Below are positions 16,161-24,503 of a DNA stretch of 62,730 nt, one piece after another. Under the pieces are notes generated by a model. The model did no database searches. It was not told the origin of the DNA and saw only the letters and a list, made by a program, of their open reading frames with translations. Within the stretch, counting starts at the first letter, position 1; the number at the start of each line of letters is the position of its first letter. Source of the stretch: Pseudomonadota bacterium (GTDB lineage Bacteria > Desulfobacterota > Binatia > UBA9968); NCBI GenBank assembly GCA_021324155.1, contig JAJPJQ010000046.1, positions 1 through 62,730 on the forward strand, written 5' to 3'. A program made the translations under genes and the position numbers.

Positions 16161-18444
16161 TCTGTTCGGTCCTTCTAAGTTGGAGACTGTTCTCGGCCAG
16201 CCGAAGCTCCAGCAGCGCCTGAAGAAAAGCGAGCGTAGACTCGGCCCCCTGATTCTCGTTCACGCGGTCGGCGTGCAGACCGTCGCGACATCCGCCGGTG
16301 GTCGGATCGTACATCGAGAGGTTCAAGTCGTTACGCCCGAGGAACCACTCGAAGATGCGCCGCGCCTCCTTGCGCCAGCGATTATCGCCCGTGATCCGCT
16401 CCGCCTCCAGGCACGCGGAGATCATCGCTTGACCCTCCACGGGCTGCTGGTCGAAGCGTGCGCGCGCGCCGCCGCGCTGATAAAAACCGTTCGACCCGAT
16501 GGGGACGAAATGACTGTCTTCTCCGCCGGCATGCTGGAGCTTGACCAGCCACGCGAGCGACTCCACGCCGGCGACGATCATGTCGTCGCCCGGTATCGAC
16601 TGACCGCTCACCAGCAAGGCATGCGGCAGCAAGGCGTTGCAATAGCTGAGGCTGTTTTCATACCAGAGCCAGTCGTCGCACCGCTGGCTTCGATACATTT
16701 CCAGGAGCCGACCGGCCAGTTCGTCCCGCACCTGGCTCGCCATGCGGTCGCCTTCGAAGCGCTTGAGATATTCATGGAGGCCGATGAGCGCTAACGCCCA
16801 CGCCCTCGGGCTGGTCGTGCTGAGGATCGCGGGCAGAGCCTGCTCGAACAGCCAACTGGCCATGCTGTGCAGCGCGGGCAGATTGGATCGACCCAAAACG
16901 GTGCCGAGCGCGCACAGCGCGCGGCCGTGGCAGTCGTCCGAACCGTTTTCTTCGAGCCAGTGCCGCTGGTAATTCATGAAGTTGCGAAAGCGCTTGGTCT
17001 CGGCATTGAAGGCGTACCAGACGAATGCGAGATAGCGCGAAGCCAAGTCGAAGGCCCCTTCGGCGCCGGATTCCTCGAGCAGGGTGCTGGTCATAAGCGC
17101 GCGGGCGTTGTCGTCGGTGCAGTAGCCGTGATGATAGTTGGGCACCGTGAAGATCGCGTGCTGCAGCATGCCCGTCTCGTCCGCCATGTGGCGCAAATGA
17201 TCGAGATTCAGCGCCGGCAGTTCGACCGGACCTTGATCGAACGTCCTGACCGCGATGCCCGGAGAGGCGAATTGATGCCGCTCGGCGCGCGCCCGTAAAA
17301 AACTCTCCATGTAGCGCGCGGCGACCTGAGGCCAGATCATCTGCCGGCCGTAAAGATAGGCGCGCTTGCGCATGGCGTGGCGTTTGCCCTCGTTGTCGAG
17401 CAGGTCGATGACCTGCCGCGCCACCGCCGCCGGGTCGCGGAATGGCACGAGCGCGCCGCGCTCCTCGGCCAGCATCTCCTCGGCATGCCAATACGGCGTC
17501 GATATGACCGCCTTGCCCGCGCCGACCGTGTAGGCGAGCGTGCCGGAAGTGATTTGCGCGGGGTTGAGATAGGGCGTGATGTAAATATCCGCCGCGCCGA
17601 TGAACTTGACGAGCTCCTCGAGGCTTACGAATCGGTTATAGAAGATCACCTGACCTTCCACACCTTTTTCTCGCGCCATACATTGCAGCGACAATCGGTA
17701 AGTTTCGCCCTCGCTGCGCTTGACGTGGGGATGAGTCGCGCCGACGACCATGTACACGACATTGGGATGGCGCGACAATATGGCAGGAAGGGCTGCGATG
17801 ACGTTTTCGATGCCTTTGTTCGGCGATAGTAGCCCGAAGCTAAGCAGCACTGTTTTTCCCTCCACGCCGAAGAGGTCTTTATGAAAACTCGGATCGGCAA
17901 ATGGCAGGTCGGGGATGCCGTGGGGGATCAAATCGATTTTTTCCGGAACCACGCGATAAATCTTTTCCAGGAACTCCGCGCCGCGCTTGCTCATAACGAC
18001 CAGCCGGTCCGAAAGGGCCGCGACTTCCTCCAGCACGCGCCGCTGGTCGGTGTCGGGCTCGCGAAGAATCGTATGCAAAGTCGTGACGACGGGCATGCGC
18101 AATGCGCGCAGCATCGCCAGGATATGGCTGCCCGCACGCCCGCCGAAGATGCCGTATTCGAACTGCAGGGAGACGAGATCCACGTTGTTGCTGTTCAGGA
18201 AATCGGCGCCGCGATGATAAGAGTCGATGTCCTGTTCGGTCAGCTCGAAGCGGACGCGCGACGGATAGTCGTAACCGGCCTGTTGATCGTTGACCGGCAA
18301 GGCGATGCACGTCGTCGCGGCATATTCCGCGGCGATCGCCTCGCACAAATCGGTGGTGAATGTGGCGATGCCGCACTGGCGCGGCATGTAGTTGCCGATA
18401 AATCCGATTCGATTGATATTGGCCTCCGACACGGTGTCTTCCAT
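16123..18444 (-). CDS. GT4 glycosyltransferase with a C-terminal alpha-helical (alpha/alpha-toroid-like) domain
   Basis: About 773 residues. The first half is a GT-B glycosyltransferase of family 4: GNYMPRQCGIATFTTDL at the N-terminus, LLSFGLLSPNKGIENVI in the donor domain, and the acidic donor-site region around YITPYLNPAQITSGTLAYTVG. The second half (about 420-760) is rich in paired helices (YCTDDNARALM, WLEENGSDDCHGRALCALG), as in toroidal glycoside-processing domains. I start at MEDTVSE because a GAAAGGGAG segment precedes it. The link to GH130 suggests synthesis or turnover of a mannose-containing glycan. Confidence 0.8.
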   Translation of the reverse strand: MEDTVSEANINRIGFIGNYMPRQCGIATFTTDLCEAIAAEYAATTCIALPVNDQQAGYDYPSRVRFELTEQDIDSYHRGADFLNSNNVDLVSLQFEYGIFGGRAGSHILAMLRALRMPVVTTLHTILREPDTDQRRVLEEVAALSDRLVVMSKRGAEFLEKIYRVVPEKIDLIPHGIPDLPFADPSFHKDLFGVEGKTVLLSFGLLSPNKGIENVIAALPAILSRHPNVVYMVVGATHPHVKRSEGETYRLSLQCMAREKGVEGQVIFYNRFVSLEELVKFIGAADIYITPYLNPAQITSGTLAYTVGAGKAVISTPYWHAEEMLAEERGALVPFRDPAAVARQVIDLLDNEGKRHAMRKRAYLYGRQMIWPQVAARYMESFLRARAERHQFASPGIAVRTFDQGPVELPALNLDHLRHMADETGMLQHAIFTVPNYHHGYCTDDNARALMTSTLLEESGAEGAFDLASRYLAFVWYAFNAETKRFRNFMNYQRHWLEENGSDDCHGRALCALGTVLGRSNLPALHSMASWLFEQALPAILSTTSPRAWALALIGLHEYLKRFEGDRMASQVRDELAGRLLEMYRSQRCDDWLWYENSLSYCNALLPHALLVSGQSIPGDDMIVAGVESLAWLVKLQHAGGEDSHFVPIGSNGFYQRGGARARFDQQPVEGQAMISACLEAERITGDNRWRKEARRIFEWFLGRNDLNLSMYDPTTGGCRDGLHADRVNENQGAESTLAFLQALLELRLAENSLQLRRTEQNEQPATRALLAS

Positions 18445-18520
18445 GACGATGCTCCCTTTCCGACGGTCCAAATAAACGAAAGAAGGCGGTTACCCGGCGG
18501 GGACCGCACCTGCTAGATAC

Positions 18521-18817
18521 CTATGCTCTCAAAATTGTTTTTCTCGAGGACCAAAACGCGGAGCACTGCCGCATGAGGCCAACAACAGCGATGGCGCCGA
18601 GAACTGCGGTGGCAATATTGCTCGACGGGGTGCTTTCTCCAATGACGATCCAGAAAAATAAATAGCCGCCGATCGACGCGCCGATTATCCCGAAGAAAAC
18701 ATCCAAGACTTTTGCATAGCCTGGAAGGCGAGTATCCGCGTAGCCTTTTTTTCCAATCACCTTCCCCGTCAACCAACCCGTGATTCCGCCGGCGAAGATC
18801 CACGCTATACCGCTCAT
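18521..18817 (-). CDS. GlsB/YeaQ/YmgE family stress-response membrane protein
   Basis: A 98-residue protein of three or so hydrophobic helices with the family pattern GITGWLTGKVIGK and DVFFGIIGASIGGYLF. The family (formerly transglycosylase-associated) is induced by several stresses; its biochemical role is open. A GGAGG lies 4 bases ahead of the ATG. It has a long leader: a class II palindrome promoter is centred near 19055 and an 11-bp hairpin (18843-18869) sits just before the ribosome binding site. The last 15 residues are basic and depart from the usual short family end. Confidence 0.88.
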   Translation of the reverse strand: MSGIAWIFAGGITGWLTGKVIGKKGYADTRLPGYAKVLDVFFGIIGASIGGYLFFWIVIGESTPSSNIATAVLGAIAVVGLMRQCSAFWSSRKTILRA

Positions 18818-18842
18818 GGAGCCTCCATGATCTTAGCACGAC

Positions 18843-18869
18843 CCGAAGAGGGGACATGCCCCTCTTCGG
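18843..18869 (-). promoter_or_regulatory. Strong hairpin in the glsB leader
   Basis: A perfect 11-bp stem (CCGAAGAGGGG with CCCCTCTTCGG) and a 5-base loop end about 26 bases upstream of the GlsB start codon, next to its ribosome binding site and downstream of the palindrome promoter. No T run follows. It may control translation or transcript stability. Confidence 0.45.
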
Positions 18870-19020
18870 ATCGGAAGGCGTGTTCGGTTCGACCGCGCTA
18901 GCAGCGGTCTAGTGGGAGGTCGAATTCGTAACCTCAAAGGTCTCATATTGCGGAGCCCTTCAACCACTCCAGCCAGCGCCTTCAAGACTCTCTCTCGCCG
19001 CGTTTTTAATACTCTCCTCA

Positions 19021-19083
19021 AACTTACACGGAGCGCCGAGAGATTGACGTCCAATATTGGACGCTGTGAAATAGGAATTTATC
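19021..19083 (-). promoter_or_regulatory. Class II palindrome promoter of glsB
   Basis: A perfect 16-base palindrome, CGTCCAAT-ATTGGACG (19048-19063). In the minus direction TCAAT follows, and TAAGTT (19021-19026) stands at bases 30-35 from the centre. The A/T-rich arm is at 19068-19083. The predicted start is near 19013, giving a leader of about 195 bases. Confidence 0.7.
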
Positions 19084-19101
19084 GGCCATGCGGTGCCCCC
19101 A

Positions 19102-19524
19102 CTAATCCGTTCCGATCTCCGGAGTGCCGGTATCCAAGTCCCCTCGACCGATCGCAGCGCGCGCCGTCCGCGCGAGGTTTTCATACCGAAGGCGAAAGCG
19201 CTCGAGGTCTGCTTCTTCCAGCCCTTCGAGATCGAGGAAAGCGTTGTGCGCCCCTTCGATGGCGCGAATCAGCTCGTCGAGCTTCAGTTGGACCGAGTGA
19301 CTGTCGCGATTCTGCGTATTCTGGATCAAAAAAACCATCAGGAATGTGGCGATCGTCGTGCCGGTGTTTATGACGAGCTGCCAGGTGTCGCTGAATTTGA
19401 ATATTGGGCCTGCGAGCGCCCAGGCCACAACGATGAAAGCGGCGGCTATGAATGCCGCCGGATGCCCAGTGGCGCGCGCGGTCCACTTCGCGAAGCGAGA
19501 AAAGCGCGATGAAGAATAAATCAT
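19102..19524 (-). CDS. Low-affinity iron permease family protein
   Basis: A 140-residue membrane protein with two clear helices (about 25-42 and 52-70) and a soluble C-terminal helix rich in Glu and Leu. The INTGTTIATFLMVFLIQNTQNRD segment is the signature of the low-affinity iron permease family (PF04120). The family name comes from yeast Fet4; in bacteria the cargo is unproven. Its ATG overlaps the stop of the upstream PBP gene by 4 bases (ATGA). Confidence 0.85.
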   Translation of the reverse strand: MIYSSSRFSRFAKWTARATGHPAAFIAAAFIVVAWALAGPIFKFSDTWQLVINTGTTIATFLMVFLIQNTQNRDSHSVQLKLDELIRAIEGAHNAFLDLEGLEEADLERFRLRYENLARTARAAIGRGDLDTGTPEIGTD

Positions 19525-21851
19525 CTAGGGGCCTCGGCCATCGCCGCGGTGTGCGGCGATTCGGCCGTCAAGTAATAGTTGATGCCCTGTTCCAGCTGGG
19601 CGGGAAACTGCGGCACGGGTCCCACGAGCTTGTCGCCGTAGACGGTCAGCATGATTTCTCTGAACACGGGGAGCGCGACCCTGGCACCGGTCTCTTTGGT
19701 TCCGAGGGAACGGTTATCGTCAAAGCCGATGCGGACGCCGATAGTGATGCCTTCGGGACCGTAAGTCGAACCGACAAACAGCGCATCCCTGAAGTCGTTG
19801 GTCGTTCCCGTCTTTCCTATAACGGCGATCGGGAAATCTCTGGAGTCGAGCGCATGGGCCGTGCCGCCGGGAATGCGCACGACGCCGCGCAGGCCTTCCT
19901 GAATGAGCGGCAGCGCCTCCTCGCCGAGATCGACCGGCAGCTCGTCGTCGTCGATGTCGAACAACACAGCCCCCGAATCTTCGACAAGTTGTCGGATCAA
20001 GTGGGGTTGAGCAAGAACGCCCGACGCGATCGTGCGGTATGCATTGCTCAGCTCGAGCAAATTAACCTCGGAAGCGCCCAAAGCCGTCGTCATATAAGGA
20101 TGCAACGCCGTGCGGACTCCTAAGCTTCGCGAGGTTTTGAGCACGCTGGCGATGCCGACCTGCTTCGCGATCCAAACCGCGACGGCGTTTCTCGACTCCG
20201 CGAGCGCCTCCCGCAGCGGAATCATTCCCTTGAACTCGCCGTCGTAATTCGCGATCCATTTCACGCCCGCTCCATCCGGGACGCTGATGGGCTCGTCGGG
20301 CACTATGGATTGAAGATTGAATGTTCCCTGTTGAAACGCCGCGAGATAAACCATGGGTTTCATCGCGGAGCCGGGTTGGCGCAGGGACTTCGTGACGCGG
20401 TTGAAGTCGCTGTATGCCGCCGCGCGGTTGCGGTAGAAGCGACGGCCGCCGGTCTCGGCGAGGATGCTCGCGTCCTTATTTTTCAACACGACCACCGAGC
20501 CCTGGATGACCCCTTTGGCGCTCGGGTGCCGCCGTTCATAAAATTCTAGACCGCGCTCCAGCGCATCGTTCGTGATTCGCTGCACTCCGGCATCGACGGT
20601 CGAGTGCACCTGAATGCGTCCTTGGAGCAGGTCTTCGAGACCGACCTCTAGATGCCGATCTTTAATCTCCTGAAGAACGCTTTCAACGACCGCGGCCGTC
20701 TGCAGCTTGTTTTTGTTTCCCGCGACTGTCCGAATCGGGCGCCGGACCGCCGCGCTCGCGGCCGCTCGGGAAATAAAACCATTCGCCGCCATCAGCATCA
20801 GCGTCTGATTTCTGCGCTGTAAGACTTTGTCGGTCCGGGCCGCGTTGGGCGCGTACGCGAGCGGCGACTTTGCGATGCCGGCGAGCAGCGCCGCCTTGTC
20901 GGCGTCATCCGCGGTGAAAGCGCCGAGCGGCCGGCCGAAATAATATTCCGCCGCCCGGGCGAATCCGTACTGCCCGCGTCCCATGTAAATGAAGCTCGCG
21001 TAGCGGGCGAAAATTTCCTCCTTGGCTCGGCGTTTCGAACCGAAACGCTGCCGCATTTCTGTCTCGAGCCACAAAGACAGGCGAATTTCTGCCAGCTTGC
21101 GAAACGCCATATTGACGTTTCGCGCGCCGATCGCGAAGGACAGAATGCGCGGCAATAGCCCGCGGTGCCGGAGCTGGCTGCTGTTTTCTTCGGCCGTGAG
21201 CGCGTTAAGGAAATATCCGCGCACGAGCTGTTGCGTGATCGTCGATCCGCCTTGCGGAAAAATGATCGGATCATCGACTCCGTCCGATCTCGACAGCCCG
21301 ACGAGGCGGGCCAGAAGAGTTCGCAGCCTGACTTTCCACAAAACGCGGGGAATTCCGGAGTAGTCGACACCGCTATGCGAGAAGAAGTTTTTGTCCTCCG
21401 CGGCGAGAATCGCATCGCGGACAATGGGGGGAATGCCTTTATATTCGGCGATCTGCCGATGTTCCCTGGCTAGCTCGGTGAGCGGCAAGCCATGGACATC
21501 GTAGACGTGGCCGATCGTGGGAAACTCGAAGGCGGCGAAGGCGCGCACATCCGGCAGATCCCTACGATCGAAATAGACGTGAGAGAATCCGATCGCAACG
21601 AGGAGCGCCACGATCGCCATGACGCCGATCAGGACATAAACGACACCGCTCTTCCATCCGAGTCCGGTCAGGCGGATACGACCAACGCTCGGAGCCGCCG
21701 CCAGCGCAGCGCGACCCATGCGCCTCGACCAGGCCGGAGCGAAACTCACAGAAGCCCAGCACGCGCGCAGATACGGTCCCGGGTGAGGGACGATCCCGAG
21801 ACCCACCAGTCCGGTGGCCACAGCCAGCACAAACAGGAACAGGTACAGCAT
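19521..21851 (-). CDS. Class A penicillin-binding protein (transglycosylase/transpeptidase)
   Basis: A 776-residue bifunctional peptidoglycan synthase. Two N-terminal hydrophobic segments (1-25 and about 68-90) precede a GT51 domain with AAEDKNFFSHSGVDYSGIPR and GGSTITQQLVRGYFL, which carry the catalytic Glu residues. The transpeptidase domain has SAMK (active-site Ser), SRN and KTGTT. Two membrane segments are more than the single anchor usual in PBP1. It is coupled to the low-affinity iron permease gene by a 4-base overlap. No copy of the island palindrome is upstream. Confidence 0.92.
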   Translation of the reverse strand: MLYLFLFVLAVATGLVGLGIVPHPGPYLRACWASVSFAPAWSRRMGRAALAAAPSVGRIRLTGLGWKSGVVYVLIGVMAIVALLVAIGFSHVYFDRRDLPDVRAFAAFEFPTIGHVYDVHGLPLTELAREHRQIAEYKGIPPIVRDAILAAEDKNFFSHSGVDYSGIPRVLWKVRLRTLLARLVGLSRSDGVDDPIIFPQGGSTITQQLVRGYFLNALTAEENSSQLRHRGLLPRILSFAIGARNVNMAFRKLAEIRLSLWLETEMRQRFGSKRRAKEEIFARYASFIYMGRGQYGFARAAEYYFGRPLGAFTADDADKAALLAGIAKSPLAYAPNAARTDKVLQRRNQTLMLMAANGFISRAAASAAVRRPIRTVAGNKNKLQTAAVVESVLQEIKDRHLEVGLEDLLQGRIQVHSTVDAGVQRITNDALERGLEFYERRHPSAKGVIQGSVVVLKNKDASILAETGGRRFYRNRAAAYSDFNRVTKSLRQPGSAMKPMVYLAAFQQGTFNLQSIVPDEPISVPDGAGVKWIANYDGEFKGMIPLREALAESRNAVAVWIAKQVGIASVLKTSRSLGVRTALHPYMTTALGASEVNLLELSNAYRTIASGVLAQPHLIRQLVEDSGAVLFDIDDDELPVDLGEEALPLIQEGLRGVVRIPGGTAHALDSRDFPIAVIGKTGTTNDFRDALFVGSTYGPEGITIGVRIGFDDNRSLGTKETGARVALPVFREIMLTVYGDKLVGPVPQFPAQLEQGINYYLTAESPHTAAMAEAPR

Positions 21852-21933
21852 AGCCCGCCCTAGATGGGTCTCGCCTTACCGCCACTGTCCGTTCGAAAGC
21901 GCTCAAAGACAATGGACTTAAGCCGGGCGCCCG

Positions 21934-22074
21934 CTATCTGCTTCTCTGCACGGCGTCAGCGGCGTCCTGGGTTGCTTCGCCCCCGCGCTCGATATCTTGT
22001 CCCATGCCATGGATCGTGTTGCAGCCCGCGGCGAGCAGCGTACCGAATGCAAGCGCCAACAATAATAGTTTCAT
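21934..22074 (-). CDS. Entericidin A/B family lipoprotein, copy 2
   Basis: A 46-residue lipoprotein precursor with the cysteine at 18. It is the same length as the copy at 12069 and differs at only about ten positions. A purine-rich GGAGGATGAA precedes the ATG. A class II palindrome with a perfect-distance TAAGCT box lies just upstream, which makes this one of the clearest regulon members. The PBP gene follows 82 bases downstream in the transcription direction. Confidence 0.9.
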   Translation of the reverse strand: MKLLLLALAFGTLLAAGCNTIHGMGQDIERGGEATQDAADAVQRSR

Positions 22075-22107
22075 TTCATCCTCCGTGATTGACTACCATC
22101 GGCACTC

Positions 22108-22170
22108 AGCTTACTCGGACTCGGCAGACATTGCTGTCCTGTACTGGACGGAATCGAAAAAAAGCTATCG
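22108..22170 (-). promoter_or_regulatory. Class II palindrome promoter of entericidin 2
   Basis: Operator TGTCCTGT-ACTGGACG at 22135-22150 (plus strand). In the minus direction GCAAT follows, and TAAGCT (22108-22113) stands at bases 30-35 from the centre. The A-rich arm GAATCGAAAAAAAGCTATC is at 22151-22169. The predicted start near 22101 is about 27 bases before the ATG. Confidence 0.75.
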
Positions 22171-22229
22171 GGCGGCGCGAAAAAAGCAGCCGGCCGATTG
22201 GTGCCGGACGAATCCGCAGGTCCGAGGGG

Positions 22230-22367
22230 TCATCGCGAGGGCAGCGGAAGCAGGCAGGAAAAAGCCCAAAACAACAGCAACAGCACCAGAACGACAGTCT
22301 GCAAAGGAGTCCTCGTCAGCCTAAAGATCCCCGGCCGCTCCGGTGTATCGGTCGTTACACCCGCCAA
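22230..22367 (-). CDS. Possible 45-residue single-helix membrane protein (TTG start)
   Basis: An open frame beginning with TTG 12 bases after the stop of the gene at 22379, with GAGG five bases ahead. It encodes a polar N-terminus (AGVTTDTPERPGIFRLTRTP) and one hydrophobic helix (VVLVLLLLFWAFSCLLPL). The charge pattern, the single helix and the position behind a membrane gene are gene-like, but no family is recognised and the start codon is unusual. Confidence 0.35.
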   Translation of the reverse strand: MAGVTTDTPERPGIFRLTRTPLQTVVLVLLLLFWAFSCLLPLPSR

Positions 22368-22378
22368 AATAACCTCAT

Positions 22379-22873
22379 TTAGGCACGCTCTTCGGCGAAC
22401 AACCTATCGGTTGCTCCCGGTGTGCTCACGTCGAGAAGTTTATCGAACAGAGCGCGGTAGTGCACAACCGCCTCGCGCAGCGCGACGCCGTCCGGGTGCT
22501 CGCGCAGGGCGAGCGCCTGCGTTGCGCGGTAATTAGCCATGATGTCCGGATGATCCGTTGCAACGGCGGCTGGCCGATCTTCGAAATCCCCGATGGGATA
22601 CCCGCGTTTTTGCATGATGTCGCGCGCCAGCTGCTCGGCCTCGCCGACGGTCCACTCGGGATTCGTGACGAAGCGGCGCTGTAACGATTCCCACGCTTCA
22701 GTGAATCGCGCCGTCTCCGTCGGCGTTAGGGGACGGATTTCCAGCCCGTCCTTGCGGTTTCGATTCGGTCTGGTTCGCATGAGGAACCAGAAAACGCGCA
22801 CGGCGACCATTAGCAAGATGGCGGCGGAGATCGCCGCCCAAAGTTGAATTTCGATCGTTGCGAACATTTTCAT
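22379..22873 (-). CDS. Membrane-anchored hypothetical protein
   Basis: About 164 residues: a membrane helix near the N-terminus (about 8-28), a basic linker, then a soluble helical domain (RFTEAWESLQRRFVTNPEWTVGEAEQLARDIMQKRGYP) ending in HYRALFDKLL. Similar proteins occur in many soil bacteria without a known role. Three in-frame ATGs lie within 12 bases; GAGG or GGAG fits the second or third, so the start is uncertain by two codons. It follows the second Crp/Fnr gene on the same strand after about 65 bases. Confidence 0.7.
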   Translation of the reverse strand: MKMFATIEIQLWAAISAAILLMVAVRVFWFLMRTRPNRNRKDGLEIRPLTPTETARFTEAWESLQRRFVTNPEWTVGEAEQLARDIMQKRGYPIGDFEDRPAAVATDHPDIMANYRATQALALREHPDGVALREAVVHYRALFDKLLDVSTPGATDRLFAEERA

Positions 22874-22940
22874 CTCCATCCTCGCTGCGCGCTTCGCTTC
22901 ACCAATGCTTGGCTTGGCTTTGTTTTAGGCGTGCGGCCTG

Positions 22941-23621
22941 TCAGCCGAGGTTGGCCACATAATCGGCGAGCTTCACCTCTTTGATGACGAGAAACTCATC
23001 TGGGTTCGTCTCGATCAGCCCCAGGTTGTGAAACCTTTGCATGAAAATACTGACCCTGGATTGCGTCGCGCCCACCATGCGCGACAATTCTTCGTGGCTT
23101 ATTTTCAGTTCGATGCGAATGCTGTGGGGATCGCGCTTGCCCATCGTCCGCGCGAGCCGGAGCAGCGTTTTGCCGAGCCGCTGTTCGCTGTCGACCGTCA
23201 CCAGATTGGAGATGATCTGCTGCTGGTCGGCGATGCGCACCGCGAGATACTGGACAAACCCCTCGAACAGCGATTCGTCTTTCAACCGCGCAAAGAAGCG
23301 ATCGCAAGGTATTTGCTTTAAAACCGTTTCCTGCATCGCGACCGCCGTTTCCGCCCGCGCGTCCAAGCCGGACAAACACAGCTCGCCGAAAACATCTCCC
23401 GCGGCATGAATGGCGAGGATGCACTCCCTGCCTTCCGTGGCGAGCATGAGCAGCTTGATCTGCCCGCTCTCGATGAAATAAACTTTTTCGTCCTTATCGC
23501 CGTGGCTGTAAACGGTTGCATTCGCCGCCATCTTGATAGCGGTGGAATTCACGGTTTCGAGCCTGAGCGAATCGCGGAGCTTCTGCTTGAACGCGTCCAC
23601 TTGGGGATACTCTTCAATCAT
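22941..23621 (-). CDS. Crp/Fnr family transcriptional regulator, copy 2
   Basis: A 226-residue paralogue of the protein at 6793, alignable end to end without gaps. Sensor beta roll 30-120, dimer helix 130-150, winged helix 165-220 with the recognition helix near ATQSRVSIFMQRF. The phosphate-binding cassette again has Glu-Thr in place of Arg-Ser. Three cysteines (RECI, GELCL, IPCDR) are too few for an FNR-type cluster. It lies 42 bases after a small lipoprotein gene that has its own palindrome promoter, so it is probably autoregulated, the usual arrangement for a dedicated regulator. Confidence 0.9.
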   Translation of the reverse strand: MIEEYPQVDAFKQKLRDSLRLETVNSTAIKMAANATVYSHGDKDEKVYFIESGQIKLLMLATEGRECILAIHAAGDVFGELCLSGLDARAETAVAMQETVLKQIPCDRFFARLKDESLFEGFVQYLAVRIADQQQIISNLVTVDSEQRLGKTLLRLARTMGKRDPHSIRIELKISHEELSRMVGATQSRVSIFMQRFHNLGLIETNPDEFLVIKEVKLADYVANLG

Positions 23622-23663
23622 GATCCATCCATCATATACTATACGAGCGGAATTTTTTACCCT

Positions 23664-23885
23664 TTAACGCGAGTCGCCGCGCCGGTCGGAATCCCCACGC
23701 CCGTCGTAATCCCCGCGTCGATCCCGATCGTCGCGCCGGTCGCTTCTTTCATAGCGATTGTAGTATCCGCGGTTGTCCCTCGAATACCGCCCGTCGTTAT
23801 CGCGGTAGTTCCACTCACACGCGCTCGCAGCCAGCATCGAGCCGGCCAAGACTATTGCGCCCATGATTATTCCTAATTTTGCCAT
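23664..23885 (-). CDS. Small lipoprotein with Asp/Arg/Gly/Tyr-rich repeats
   Basis: A 73-residue precursor. The signal peptide ends in LAASAC with the cysteine at 23, a lipobox-like site. The mature part is a low-complexity string of Asp, Arg, Gly, Tyr and Ser (RDNRGY, RRDDRDRRGD, GRGDSDRRGD). The role is unknown. It heads the unit that includes the second Crp/Fnr gene and has a well-placed palindrome promoter about 70 bases upstream. Confidence 0.65.
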   Translation of the reverse strand: MAKLGIIMGAIVLAGSMLAASACEWNYRDNDGRYSRDNRGYYNRYERSDRRDDRDRRGDYDGRGDSDRRGDSR

Positions 23886-23921
23886 TAAAACCTCCAGCTC
23901 ATTTTGGTGACTATCAATTCC

Positions 23922-23983
23922 AGCGTACCACCGGCCGCGCCACGCCGGTGTCCAATCTTGGACCGTTTCACAACATTAACGCG
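23922..23983 (-). promoter_or_regulatory. Class II palindrome promoter of the lipoprotein-crp2 unit
   Basis: Operator TGTCCAAT-CTTGGACC at 23949-23964 on the plus strand. In the minus direction TACGCT (23922-23927) stands at bases 30-35 from the centre; the GCAAT block is not kept. The predicted start near 23915 is 30 bases before the ATG at 23885. Because crp2 is the next gene, this is a candidate autoregulatory site. Confidence 0.7.
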
Positions 23984-24002
23984 GGGCCGAGAGCTCGTCG
24001 AT

Positions 24003-24191
24003 TTAAGGAGCGTCTTCGCGGCAGCGCTTTGCGTCGGCCCTGAGCGTCCAGGCCCTCATTTCGTTCAAGTCGCAAAGGCAGGGAACGAGGATCAGTTTTA
24101 CCTCGGCGGCCGACGCTTCCTGGCGGCGCACCTTCATGCTGGCGTGTCGCGAGATCTTTTGCTCCGAGATATCGTTTTTTATTTGACTCAT
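24003..24191 (-). CDS. Possible 62-residue hypothetical protein
   Basis: A small open frame (MSQIKNDISEQKISRHASMKVRRQ...) with GGAG 7 bases ahead of the ATG. No hydrophobic segment or motif is recognised. It is the last of a run of five small minus-strand genes starting at 25116. The composition is plausible for a small soluble protein, but chance cannot be excluded. Confidence 0.4.
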   Translation of the reverse strand: MSQIKNDISEQKISRHASMKVRRQEASAAEVKLILVPCLCDLNEMRAWTLRADAKRCREDAP

Positions 24192-24224
24192 GGACCGCTC
24201 CGTTTTGTTGAAAGCCGTTACTCT

Positions 24225-24452
24225 CTAATCTCTACTGCTGCCCTGGGGGAATTGGCAATTTACATTGAACTCATCAGTGTCAGCGTCCTGTATGTTGCCT
24301 AAGTGTTCAAAACTCTCCTGCAACTTAGAGCGCGCCGTCTTCTTTCTGCGCTCATAAGCAACGAGGGAACGCGGGCTGCTGGACCAGGTGCGCCCGTGGT
24401 CCGCGCTGTACAGCTCGAAGCTCTGGCCCTTGATCTCGACTTGCTTGAGCAT
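24225..24452 (-). CDS. Hypothetical small protein (75 residues)
   Basis: A soluble protein starting MLKQVEIKGQSFELYSADHGRTWSSSPRSLVAYERRKK. The ELYS..HGRTWSSSPRSL stretch reads like a small conserved domain, but I cannot name it. It lies between the small genes at 24504 and 24003 on the same strand, with gaps of 30-50 bases, and probably belongs to the DUF3309-headed unit. Confidence 0.55.
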   Translation of the reverse strand: MLKQVEIKGQSFELYSADHGRTWSSSPRSLVAYERRKKTARSKLQESFEHLGNIQDADTDEFNVNCQFPQGSSRD

Positions 24453-24503
24453 GGACGCCTCTCCGACAGGTTCTGGATTCGGATACGACCAAAAAGGTCG
24501 ATC

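Noticed and set aside
18833-19054. A 73-codon minus-strand frame in the glsB leader
   Set aside because: Its start lies inside the palindrome operator, upstream of the predicted transcription start, and it is Arg/Leu-rich without family features.
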